A DNA stretch of 64,000 nucleotides, from NCBI GenBank assembly GCA_029531795.1, contig JAPEIS010000012.1, forward strand, positions 1,612,001 through 1,676,000, given 5' to 3'. The notes beneath the pieces are model-generated. The model made no database searches. It was given only the letters and a program-made list of their open reading frames with translations, and was not told the DNA's origin. Below are positions 36,551 to 47,207 of the stretch, piece by piece (the stretch's first letter is position 1; each line of letters opens with the position of its first letter). A program made the translations under genes and the position numbers. The stretch comes from Sclerotinia nivalis. Lineage: Eukaryota > Ascomycota > Leotiomycetes > Helotiales > Sclerotiniaceae.

Positions 36551-36991
36551 ATGTAAGAGTTCTGGAATCTACTCACCGCACACCATTCGAATTCGTGACA
36601 GAATCCTTGCAAAAACCATATTTTCTCATATAAAATTAAATATCAAATAACTTTTTCATTATCCAATAGAATCAATTAAAATTTTAGAATATAATAATTA
36701 ACTATATAAAGATTTCAGAAAATTATATATTTTATTTTTAATAATTTTTGATTGAGAATCACAAGTATTTAAAGTTGGAAATTTTCAAAATTTTCGTTGT
36801 GTAACGTTTTTTTCATATTTTCCCTATATAAAATAAGCGATTTTTTTGAACTTTTTCATTTCTTTGATTTCGAATATATATAACTTCAAAACAAAAATTA
36901 ATAAAAATATTTTGTTCAATTTTTAATAAATCTTGATTAATTATCTTTTTATAAATATAGAATTTAATAAATTATCTTAATATTTCATATA

Positions 36992-37051
36992 ACGTGGTTT
37001 ATCAGTGGGTCGGCCATATCAGTGGGTCGGCCATTTTTACCTCGAATTATT
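36992..37051 (+). repeat. Left terminal inverted repeat of the Fot1-like element
   Basis: Starts ACGTGGTTTATCAGTGGG and contains two tandem 17-bp copies (37,000-37,033). One mismatch to the right TIR. Confidence 0.93.
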
Positions 37052-37101
37052 GATTTAAAGCTATATTATTCAATAAAAACTAAATCAATTGATTGAAACT
37101 A

Positions 37102-38745
37102 TTAAGAATCTAATAATCTAGGATCAATTATACTATTTTGATAAGTTTTTGAATTGTGACCAGTCTTTCTATATTTACTATAGTATCGATTAGAAGATGC
37201 TTCCTTATTAGAATTCCCTTTATTTTGATGTTCGTCGTGTTGAATCTGAATATCAACCTTTTGTTGAGATAATATATCTTCAGCTTTTTGTCCAGTAAGT
37301 ATTCCTTTATTGTGTAATTGAATCTTTTTAGTGTGTCGATGTTTGCTTAATACTACATTTGCTTTCCGAAGTATACGATTCTCTGTATTTAAAAGAGTAT
37401 TCTCATGGGCTAATCTTTCTGTGCCTTTAGTTAGAGCTAATATAGTCTCGAATATAGATGTAGAGGAGTTTGATTGATGACAAGCCATTCGAGATTTTAC
37501 TAAAATCGATTGTGAAAGAGTTTCAGTTGGATTGTAAGGTGTTTGAGAGATCCAAGAGTCTAGATCGATGAGTGGAGGGGTAGGTGTACAAATCCGAATA
37601 TCTAATTTTGAGAGTATAGTTTGAGGATCAAATGGTATTAGATCTGTTTCTCGAAAACCAGTTTTTATATTCTGAGTTGTGATTAATTGTTGATATACAG
37701 TTTTAAAAGTTATAAAGAATTCAATCTTAATGATATAATTGATATAAGCTTTAATAAATCCATCAATTTGATAATCATATGCCTGTTTCAATATGCCAAA
37801 ACAGTCAACGTCAAATGGTTGAGTTAAATGATTTGAATGTAATGGTAATCTTATGTATATAATATTATTTGCTTTGCAATATGATTGAAAAGGTATCGAT
37901 TCGTGACTTTCGTACTCATCTAGTACTAGCATTCGATATTTGCCCTTCGTTCGATGAATTGTATGCTTATCGAAATGCTTTATCCATTCCAATCCTATTT
38001 CATTATTCGTTCATCTATTGGAAGTAGGTTTAATAACCCAATCTGCAGGAAAACCGCTTTCCGTATACCAATTAAAAAGATGATATTGTCCTTGAACCAC
38101 TAGAAATGAAGGTATAGTTTCCTTCTCATTATTACTATATATAATCGTTGTAATTCACTCTCTATTGTTTGATTGTATTGCTTTACTTTTGCTATTCCGT
38201 TCAGCACTAGTTACAATTATTCCAAGACATATTATATCCATTATAAAACCAGTTTTGTCGAAGTTGTAGAAATTGTAATCCAAGATACTATATTTCGTTT
38301 GCATATTCAATACCAATTGAAACTACTTTTTAATAAGTTTGGGATCTTTGCAGAGAGCTCTTTGGAAGTCATAAATACAATTAAAATGCGTTTTTAATTC
38401 TGTATATCGTTGTATAAAGCAATAAACCCAAAGCTTTTCAATTTTCTTTGTATTTTGCGTTTCGAGTATATAATTCGTTATATCTTCAATATTATTTAAT
38501 TTAGATGAAAATCCTTTATGATCTATATTAAGTATGTATTGAATAAGTATCTTCTTTTCTAATTCAATCAAATTATGACTTTTTGGTCGAATTTCAGTTA
38601 TACTAGGTTTACCTCGAATTCTATCATCCAATATAGATCGAAGTATGCAATAGGATTGAGCTGCCTTTTGAATTGTTAATTTTTTATTTGATTCAATAGC
38701 TTGAATAGTTAAGATTATATGTGCTTCTTTAGAATGAATTTCCAT
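37102..38745 (-). pseudogene. Fot1/pogo-like transposase with three nonsense codons
   Basis: A single 548-codon frame from the ATG at 38,745 to the stop at 37,102, interrupted by TAG at 38,325-38,323 (codon 141) and TGA at 38,157-38,155 (codon 197) and 38,013-38,011 (codon 245). In order: a helix-turn-helix (psq-type) at about residues 1-60, a CENP-B/Tc5-type DNA-binding domain at about 65-140, and a DDE_1 catalytic domain. The catalytic Asp residues are seen in YNFDKTGF, LVLDEYESH and QPFDVDCFG. All three stops fall where this family has Trp, so each is explained by one G-to-A change (TGG to TAG or TGA). There is no frameshift. It cannot make a full protein. Confidence 0.93.
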
Positions 38746-38782
38746 GGTTGATAATGAAGAAAACGCGTATTAAGTGTAGACT

Positions 38783-38842
38783 AATAATTCGAGGTAAAAG
38801 TGGCCGACCCACTGATATGGCCGACCCACTGATAAACCACGT
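38783..38842 (-). repeat. Right terminal inverted repeat of the Fot1-like element
   Basis: Inverted copy of the left end, with the same two 17-bp tandem copies. Confidence 0.93.
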
Positions 38843-38932
38843 TATATAATAAAGATCTAAAAAGGTAAAAAATCGTCATTTTTGGTGTGATTTCGCTTAG
38901 TGTGCGGTGAGTCCGGTCCAGAACTCTTACAT

Positions 38933-39470
38933 ATCGACTAGAACTCCCCGTTTAAGTGTGTTCATCTATTCTGTGATTGATATGCCCCTCGAGGTATTTG
39001 AGACACCAAGTTCGACGGAGAAACTTCCTCATTTTTCATGAAAAGGATAAAAGAGAAAAATAGTCAATTTATGGTCAAACAAACAGTGGTGAAAGTTACA
39101 AATCCCCATTTTTAGGCAAATTTGCTTCTTCGCGAAAACCATCTATCAAAGCACCCCACCCATGACCCCAATACCTTCATAGTTTAAACCTCAGATATGC
39201 AGGTGATCGAGCATTTGCTGTACTGACAAGTGATCAAGTATTGCATTTTTCGACTCCAATTCTTTAATCCTGCATGGCAAAATGTAGATGAGAATTCACT
39301 ATTCCATAAATATGCCGCCTCTTACAGACTTGCTCCTAAATTAGACACAGCATAGTAAATAAGGGCGAGCCTCAAGCTCAAGTGCTCCAGGCGCGCGTTC
39401 AATATCAGAAACGTTTCTGTTATGGACAAAGTTCTCTTGTGCCCAATTTATCACCTTTGAGTAAGGCCGG
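38933..39470. other. Intergenic, no gene seen
   Basis: Nothing recognisable; no shared feature with the arrays. Confidence 0.5.
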
Positions 39471-39477
39471 CACATGT

Positions 39478-40335
39478 GAACGCTACATCTGTTAGTCTAT
39501 ATACTGATTTAAATGGCACAGCATGTCGATTCTTACGTGTTAAAATCTGGAAATGGTTGTTTCCAGTCTTTGGCCCATACATAAGTTATCATACCGACGT
39601 CCGGATCACACATGAGCTGCTCGGAGTGGTTAGCAGAAGACAACTAGATTATGGGAATGCGCCTAACTCTTTGACGGAGCATGTCAATGCAATGATCTGA
39701 AGTCTAGTTAGTACATTCGAGTTTTATTCATCAGCTGAAAGAATTTCAAAGCAAAGACTAACCAATATGATATCTCATTGTATGCGGATCTCTTTCCCAC
39801 TCTGCATTCCTTGGGAGATAATAATCCAAATATGTCGCCTTCCTTATCATATTCAAACAATGAACTTGATGAAAACCCCAATGCCAGCGATATAACCTCT
39901 TCCCATCTCTTCCGTATACTCAGCTGCATACTGGGACGCATTGATTCTCTCAAGCTGTTCCTTAGATATGCGTACCGATCCTCCCTCTGCGTATGTTATC
40001 TCATCCTAAGCATCATCAATCTCTAGACTTGGGGGCCCACGAAACTTATCAGGAGCTCGTAGTGCTCCGACAAAACGTTGGACCGATATTTCTTCGTCGT
40101 TGAATAGCGAGAGTGCCGGTGACCAAATTGATAATTTCCGTGTACAGCTATCATTTTCTGAGTTCATGGACATGATTTTATATGTGGTCAGGTTCAAGAT
40201 AAAACCAAAAATAAACCCGATAAAGATAGAGCGATAATTGAAGAGTTAGTTGGCGGCCAAGGTGACCTTATAATCGCCCTCCAAAGTGTCGTCCTCAGAA
40301 TCAACATCGCCTTTTACGAGGTTGTAGATTTTCAT
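39478..40335 (-). pseudogene. UstYa-like (DUF3328) pseudogene
   Basis: Remnant of a fungal DUF3328 protein, the family of UstYa/UstYb oxidases that modify peptide or other secondary metabolites, usually anchored by one N-terminal membrane helix. From the ATG at 40,335: a 29-codon start, then TAA at 40,248-40,246; a membrane segment IFIGFIFGFILNL; the family core ending KFRGPPSLEIDDA; TAG at 40,008-40,006 where Trp is expected; a one-base loss near 39,871-39,875; then the first HxxHC motif HQVHCLNMIRK (near 39,852-39,870). After a probable intron (GTTAGT at about 39,765 to CAG near 39,706) comes the second motif, DHCIDMLRQR, another stop, then PDVGMITYVWAKDW. Both catalytic-type HxxHC motifs are still legible (the second His-His as YHIDHC). 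Clearly dead. Confidence 0.85.
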
Positions 40336-40583
40336 GGTCGTCGCACTATTTTTATTCTCTTCAAGATTAAAAGTACATATTCTAGCTGTGATTGAAATGT
40401 CCACGGATTATTTGTAGCGTTACAAAAGTTTAGGTAGCGACTTATTATCTCCTCCGCAGACCATCTTGGATGTTTATGCACCGATGTTATTAATACAAGG
40501 TATATTTGGTACTCAAATGGTGAAAGTACGTAGTCCTCGCAGTCCCCGAGTCTGTCCAACTTCCATTATCATCTTGCTGATAT

Positions 40584-40901
40584 ATGTCAGAAATCATCAC
40601 ACTCTACGAGTTCTGGGCAATGATTGAAGGAGGTCTTGGACTCTTCGTCGCATGTATATTTTCTATTCGCCCAATGAAGAGCGGCTCTCCTTGCGCACTC
40701 CTCAGCGGTATCAAAAGTGCATTCACCTTACGATCCGTACGATCCAAATCAAGTCTCGAAAGAAAATGGCCTGGGCCATCCGCAGAACAGCAAAATCAAA
40801 GTCCATCATACTCATTGGAAATGGATCAAAGCCGATTGAAAGCCGCGCACATCCATGAGACCCATCTGTCCACTGAAGTTGTGAGTGGCTCACAAGTTTG
40901 A
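40584..40901 (+). pseudogene. C-terminal fragment of a fungal rhodopsin-domain protein (possible)
   Basis: 105 open codons starting near a last membrane helix, FWAMIEGGLGLFVACIFSIRP, followed by a Ser/Arg-rich tail. The W..IE..LG...AC....RP pattern is that of the seventh helix of fungal rhodopsin-domain (SAT4-like) integral membrane proteins. The other six helices are absent: the DNA upstream is the UstYa-like pseudogene on the other strand. Probably a left-over 3' end. Chance similarity cannot be excluded. Confidence 0.35.
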
Positions 40902-42595
40902 AACCCGTATGGGATGTGCAAGTCGAGTAGGGGGCTTCCATATGCAGGACTTCGGTGTGCATGATATGGGACAAAAGTAAGTGTGTTCATATGATATATG
41001 AGGTTGATTCCTTTCTTCAAAGTGAGTACTTCAACTTCGGGTTCAGTCAGTTCGGAGAATCTTCAATTTTCAAACTGCTCAAAATAGATTAGGGTGTTCA
41101 AACTCTTCAACTGGGGTTTATCACATCTGCATGTAGGCAGATTTTTTCTCTCAAGACCACGTCAATTAAGGACTTGATATTTCTGATTGGCTTCTACCTT
41201 ATGTGGAATGCATAGCTTCTGTTCTTTCCATTCTTTTGACTGGTTCAGATGGAGGTTAGCCTCGCCCAACCATTAGATTAGCATAATTGGCCAAGAAGAA
41301 GTAAATAATAGCAAGCTGCCTTCATTTTCCAATACTAGTACCCAATACCCGTGTGATGATAAATACAAATAATGTTGTCGTTTTCGCAGCAAGCAACTAC
41401 TTACCAGCCACATCCGTCTTGTTTCTTGGCCATCTTTTCCATATTTGGAACGCAGGATTGACTGATACGCTTGTATCTGGTCGGAGTTTCGGGTTAGACA
41501 GATTTAGGAGTATGTACAGGTTTTCTGAAACTGAGGTATTAAACGACCAGCTAGCTTTTCAACAATTTGAGTCCTGTGACCAAAACTATCTACGTGAGAA
41601 CTTGGGAATGAAGTATTGGAAATTTAAAATGAAAGGGTATTCTGGCGTCGGCATTTCAATCGAAAAGAGTTCTCCCGTTTTCTAATGTGTCTTTTGCTAG
41701 GGATGATGTCGGGTTGAGGACGGCATGTTTTATACTAAATTTTTAAGATGAGAAATCAACAAGAACTCAATATGAGCAGAAGAACATATCAATACGCAAC
41801 AGGCACCATTCTTTGAGATCTCACTCGAGATCTCAAGCCCATTCACCTAAATCCGCAGATGGATACTTGGTTGCTATCTGTCAACCAAGTCAGCCTTGTT
41901 GCGCCTTCAAGCTGAAGGGATGGACATGCTCGATCGTTGCGACTGACTCCTTCGTTTCAGACATCTATGTCCATATCTAGGCCATCGGCCGAATTCAGAA
42001 GGCTCAACAGCACCGTCAGATGAAGATATGATCTATACCGAGTGGCTCAGCTGTTAATCAAGGGATTCGCCTCACATCTAGCGATGGGTGGTTTGGAAGG
42101 ATCACCCCGACTTTTGCTGTGTGCGTAAGCGCTGTTGAAAGTCCTTGTCAAAGTGCTCGCTTCAAGCAGTTTTATTCCCCATTGTGTGTGCTTAAAATAC
42201 TGTATAAGATAGTGAGACGCGTGCTCGAGCGGAGGGTTGGTTCGTGATACAAATCTCACGCCGACTTTGAATAAGCAGACGAGTAAGTGGAAATAGATAC
42301 AGGGGTCAGCTCTTAGCCTACTAACCGTTTTTGAACGAACAAATCTCATCCTTGGTAGAACCTCACTCTCATTTGAAAAGTGAGGGTACAGCTTCACTTC
42401 AAAAATTGGGGCAATTCTTGCGGATACTCAACCATAACTGGGTGGTTGTTTCGGTTTTAAAAGGTGGGTATCGACATTGAAGCTCGACAGTTTCCTCCAA
42501 CGCCCAAGCCAAAGACGCATCAACCTCCTCATGAACCATCCACCAAACGAAAATAAGCTCCAGTATTACGCGTTCGCGATACGGTGGTAGCAAAG
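40902..42595. other. Stretch without a recognised gene
   Basis: Frames such as 41,353-41,685 (+) and 42,047-42,397 (-) resemble nothing I know. Two GAGATCTC palindromes lie 4 bases apart at 41,815-41,834. Possibly more decayed coding DNA. Confidence 0.45.
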
Positions 42596-42600
42596 TCCGT

Positions 42601-44225
42601 TCGGGTTGCATTCTTGGCAGGAACCCCGCGTTTATTAAACTTATTATAGGTTAAGCACAACGCATGAAATGTGACGAAGGCAAGTCTGTATGCCAACGAT
42701 GTCTTCAAGCCAAACAAATCTGTGAAAGATATGCACCTCCTCTGTCTGCATCCGCTTCCGAAAGCGGGCTCCTCAAATTCGTCGTATGTTCGGCTTCCAC
42801 GGCTGCTGACACGCAAAATCTTCTGCCCGATATCACAGCAAGACAACAGAGATGCTTTGCCTTCTTTCGGCTTCGAACGGCGATGGAGTTAGCGGGCCTT
42901 TCCGGTGCGGATCTTCGGTCTTCTATTTTACTACAGACGGCACATGTCGAATCCGCTATCCTTAATGCTGTTGTTGCTTTGGGAGCTCTCTATGAAAGTG
43001 TGGGGCGTTCGAAAGATGCTCCTGCATCCGATCCGAATTATAACTTGATTCATTATCAGAAGGCTACCCAAAAATAATCGATCCAAACGGCCCAAATTGA
43101 ATTTGCACATGGATACCATCGTTATGATGTGCATAGTTATCTCCGCGTTCGATAATATGAGGAATTATTACAAGATTTCTTTAACCCACATCACTAGTGG
43201 TATAAAGATTCTTATTGAGGAAGACAGACGACTTGGAGGACTCAATGATGACTCCTCGCAGAATTAAGTTTTTCTTCCTCTGTTTGTCTGCTTAGGAAAC
43301 AAAATTTCAAATAAACAGCCGCCGAGGTAAATACTACGCGCCTCATCCACCGGTCTGATTTTACAATCCCTCGGAGCTTCAAGCCAATAGATGAAGCGCG
43401 GAATAAATTCGATTTTCGATTAATTCTTTTCCGATCTGTGAATACGCTGGGAAATACGGAAAAAACTTCTATACATCTTACATCTCCTTGTCCGCCACTT
43501 GAGCGCCATCATAGATAAGGTGTCTTCGTAAGATGGTTAAAATTAAACCCTTTGAGCTCTATACGCAAACACGTCAATTTTCTCCTGACAGGCTCCACCA
43601 ATCCATGGAATGAATATCCAACGCGGCTATTCATTGTGGTGCGCGGCATTTGACGCCTCAAAATTTTCACCATTCAATCCAGTATTTACAATATGCAAAT
43701 GAATCCTACGATGGCGCCGGTTCTTTTCTGCATTGACATAGCGAGGGGGAATGGCTTGAGATTCTTGCCTCCCCAATTTCGGAACATAGTTGATTATGTC
43801 GAGAGGATTCTCCCAGTAGATATAGAAATATTCCTAATGACGGAGGCACACCATCAACCTTTAATTATCATTGTGGCTTCCCTACACCCCTTTATCTAGT
43901 CTCCATCAAATGTCGAGATCCACAAACGCGTCGTCGAGCTTTGCATGTTCTTGAAAATTGTAATCGGAAGGAAGGACTTTGGGATAGTTGAGCATGCTCC
44001 GGAATCTCTAAAGTATATCATGAAGATTGAAGAAGGGGCTGCGATTAAAGTAATGAAGAACAGTAGCGTGGTCCTAAATCTGGTGATTGGATACTGAAAA
44101 GGGGGCGGAACAGATAACGGAAAAGTTCAGGGTTAGAGAATGGGTCGGGAAATTTGGATAGAACGAGACGGATTGGTCAAGTATCAGCATGGAGGGATTT
44201 GGTACGTGGTAGACGATGAATGACT
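42601..44225 (+). pseudogene. Zn2Cys6 fungal transcription factor pseudogene
   Basis: A decayed fungal-type zinc cluster regulator in several frames. The first half of the zinc cluster (GCILGR, 42,604-42,621) has Gly in place of the second Cys. The second half, KCDEGKSVCQRCLQAKQIC (42,667-42,723), keeps four Cys. Next comes the conserved segment AGLSGADLRSSILLQTAHVES and VVALGALYES (to about 43,000). The frame closes at 43,077. Later pieces in other frames: RSFKPIDEARNKFDF (about 43,375-43,420) and the C-terminal IKCRDPQTRRRALHVLENCN followed by RKEGLWDS (43,905-43,990), characteristic of these regulators. The many frame changes cannot all be introns. Its target genes are unknown; it lies next to the UstYa-like remnant, which fits a lost secondary-metabolite locus. 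Confidence 0.82.
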
Positions 44226-47207
44226 AGGTATCGAAAGTTTTTGGGCAAATCACTTGTGTATTTGAGCATCTAATAGTATTGATGAGTGGTGATGTCAGTT
44301 GTGAGCATCCTTATACATAGAAAGATGTCACAGAGCTGGTACCGCTTTGTACAAGAGAAATTAAAAGCATTACAATCGTGGATAGACATGCAGGACTTCG
44401 GAATTTCTCCAGCGGAATTTAAAGACTCCATGATCATTGGAGGAAATGCAAACATCAAGCAGTGACCAGAACTCTTCCTAGCCCGGAATGCAATCACATT
44501 TGGAGATCACCAGCCATCCCTCAATGTACGCAATACCACACGATAAAGAAAATGTTAGACTGCATGAAGCTCAACTCGCACCCTAATTCCTAAGCAAATA
44601 GACAACTGTGGAAAAAAGCTGAGCCGGCGAGTCGTACGATGAGATCGTAGAACATCTCTTGATGTGACATAGTTGGTATGAAGATAAATGGCAGGACTTC
44701 GTGGTACAGTCATACAAGAACGAGAACAATTAATCGGCTGTAGTTACCCGCAGCTTGAGAGAACTTGAGCCAATTAACTATGTTGTGACATGAATAACTA
44801 CGGACAATGGTCTGTTCAAAAAAATTGCCCGATCATCAAGCCAGTTTGTGCATCAGTCAGATTCGCCAAGACCTTGAATAAATGCATCCGGGTGAAAATT
44901 CGCCCGCTGAATTCCTTCGGCTGAAAAGTCTTCCGGAAGACATGCAACAAAAAAATATTCAGAAAACGAAAAAGTGAAGCTCGAACCGATGACTCTAGAA
45001 GCAACCAAGCACGTTGTTTCATGTGCTAAGTCTGCACTCGTAAAACATGGCAAGGGAGTAATTAGTAGATAGGACCCAAGTACCTAAGACAAGCGATTGG
45101 CTGTTGAATTTTGGTTGCTGCCTTCAAGCCGCAAACTATTGATAATGTGCAGCCGACGATCTCCGACTAAAAATTCTAGTTGGAGATGATGTTCTAGTTC
45201 CATTAATCAGCTATTGCCAGCTCAGAAGGGATGGCTTCATGTCCACCCAACAGTGTATAGCTTTTGCAAATGGCTCCTCCTTCCAAGAGCTCCGAGTATG
45301 CCATTGCCCTTCCACGATAAAGCCTTGTTTTCGGAATTGTTTCTCCTCAGTTGATATGCTCTCCATGCAGCCCTGCTCTTCATTTTCATAATCGCCGCAC
45401 AATGCATGTCCGGCATGTCAGCCCTGTCGACTTCCTGTCTCCCCTACATTTGAACTCGAAACTTTTGCCAAGACTTTGCGCGATTGCCTTTCCTAGTTTG
45501 TATGTAGTGGCTGCTGTTTTGTTCGCCTTTGATGCCTCTGATGTTTTCATTCCGACTTATCGTGAATCCACTTGAACAATGGTGCAGCAAATTCATGAAT
45601 AGCCATGTCCTGGAAACATAAATAATCCCGCACCCCAATTGCACCAACTGTTGAAGACCGCCGCTAGATTTCTCGTAAACACGCCCCCCAACCCCCAAGA
45701 CTGCGAACTATATCTGGGTATTCATTCACAAAATTGCTATGTTCCCGCCCAAAGAAATGCCATGCCTGTTTCCCCGTTTTTTCGCGTGCTTGCCGATGAG
45801 ATCTACGAGGAGGCGCCCATGTCGGGGATGGGTACGGAGGAAGAAGTGGATCACGCCGTGAGACGAAGATCGGCTATAAGGATATGGGAAGGAGAAACGT
45901 TCTCGGAGCTTGATGCGGGATTCCGCTCATGTGAAGAGGAGAGAGAAAGCTCCATGAAGAAGTAGTAGAGTTCCAGAACCTAGAGGATTAACGCATTCCA
46001 AGTGAAGGGTATATAAACTCATAGCAGTGGCCAGGTCTGAGTAGAGTAAGTTGCAATACCTTAATTTCCACTTGGGGGCTTGCCATCATTGATGGATATC
46101 GACCTAGGTAGAAAATCTTGAGGTAGAAGTAACCTTAATGAGACAAGATAAGAGCGAGCCGCAGTCCGATTAATGCTGCAAATACCAGGTGGACCGTGCT
46201 GCATTACATTGCCTTTCTTGGACTTGGCTGGTCAAAAACATCCGAAGTCCTTCCGCAGAGTCTCGTAGGAATCAAGAAATTACTTGCAAAACTCCAGCGC
46301 AAACTCCAACTCTCGTTTGCTCGCTCATGTCGTCTTTCAAATTCGTTTTACTGCGATAACTAACCCTAACGTAGTAGTCTGTATTGTATGGCATTTTAAT
46401 AGCTTGGCAAAAAAACTTGATTCCTCGTGTCTCCGAATATACGAAGCTTGAAATCGCATTTCACAACATGGAACATTTATACCGATGTGGTACTCTGCGG
46501 AATTTTTGAATGCACATAGCATCCCACCATTTAACAGAAAAAGAGGAAGTCTTAAGAGATTTGATATATCTACAGAGTTACCACCTTACTAAAAGGTCCC
46601 CAAGAAATCGTGGAGAGCAAATCCGCTCAGAATGGGATGTTTCGTTATTGGGAAAGTTCTCGATATGTTAGCCATGCTCAACCTTGAGGATCTGCACTCA
46701 CTATATTTCATGAAATCATGCAGAGTTCAAAATTTTGCTTCGATCGTACTTTAAATCCTACGGAAGCCAATGCAGAGAGCCTTTCGTAATGGAAGTTTTG
46801 AAGACATGATAGGCGTTTAGCGTACCTTCCAATTCAGCCTGCATGGCTCGCTGCTTCCTCGATTTGGAAGTTGCATTTTTATCTCTCAACAACTCTCTTG
46901 GGTTGGGATGGTCAAAAAATTGAATTTTACCCGCAGGGCATCTCTTTCATCTCTTTAAGCAACAGAACTAACTTACAGTTTGATCGAGAGAAGAGTCCAA
47001 GTCTCAAGCCTCTCTGCGATATCATCATAACATTTCTTTCAGTACCATTAGAGTGCTTTCAATTCATACTATTATAAACCCCTTTCACTGCCAACGTATC
47101 AAATGGCCATTTAACCAGAGAAATGGCATATTCTTTCTATTTCATCGCAGATCGCGAGTCTTAGAGTATCTTCAATTCAGGAAAACCTTCAGAAAGAACC
47201 CATCAAC
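44226..47207. other. Stretch without a supported gene
   Basis: Several short frames look weakly coding, for example 44,330-44,480 (+, with WIDMQDFGISPAEFKDSM) and 45,639-45,965 (+, acidic C-terminus), but none matches a family I know and stops are frequent. A GGGTATATAAACTCA site at about 46,008 resembles the array boxes. About 47,000-47,207 is the 5' flank of the WSC gene. Confidence 0.45.

Larger units (their letters stand above)
36992..38842 (-). mobile_element. Fot1/pogo-like DNA transposon, 1,851 bp, inactivated
   Basis: 60-bp terminal inverted repeats (36,992-37,051 and 38,783-38,842) match at 59 of 60 positions. TA dinucleotides flank both ends (36,990-36,991 and 38,843-38,844), as expected for a Tc1/mariner-pogo element. 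Each end carries two tandem copies of the 17-mer TATCAGTGGGTCGGCCA. The length is typical of Fot1-type elements. It sits inside the outer TIR element, so it arrived later. The single transposase gene has three in-frame stops. Confidence 0.95.
36551..38932. mobile_element. Small TIR (MITE-like) element split by a Fot1-like insertion
   Basis: 33-bp terminal inverted repeats lie at 36,551-36,583 and 38,900-38,932; 29 of 33 positions match, beginning ATGTAAGAGTTCTGGA and ending ACTCACCGCACAC. Without the inner element it would be about 530 bp, very AT-rich and non-coding, so it is a MITE-like or badly decayed DNA transposon. I see no clear target duplication, so the exact ends are uncertain by a few bases. 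Confidence 0.75.

Noticed and set aside
44300..45100. Weakly coding-like plus-strand pieces
   Set aside because: Frequent stops and no recognisable family; too weak to call a pseudogene.
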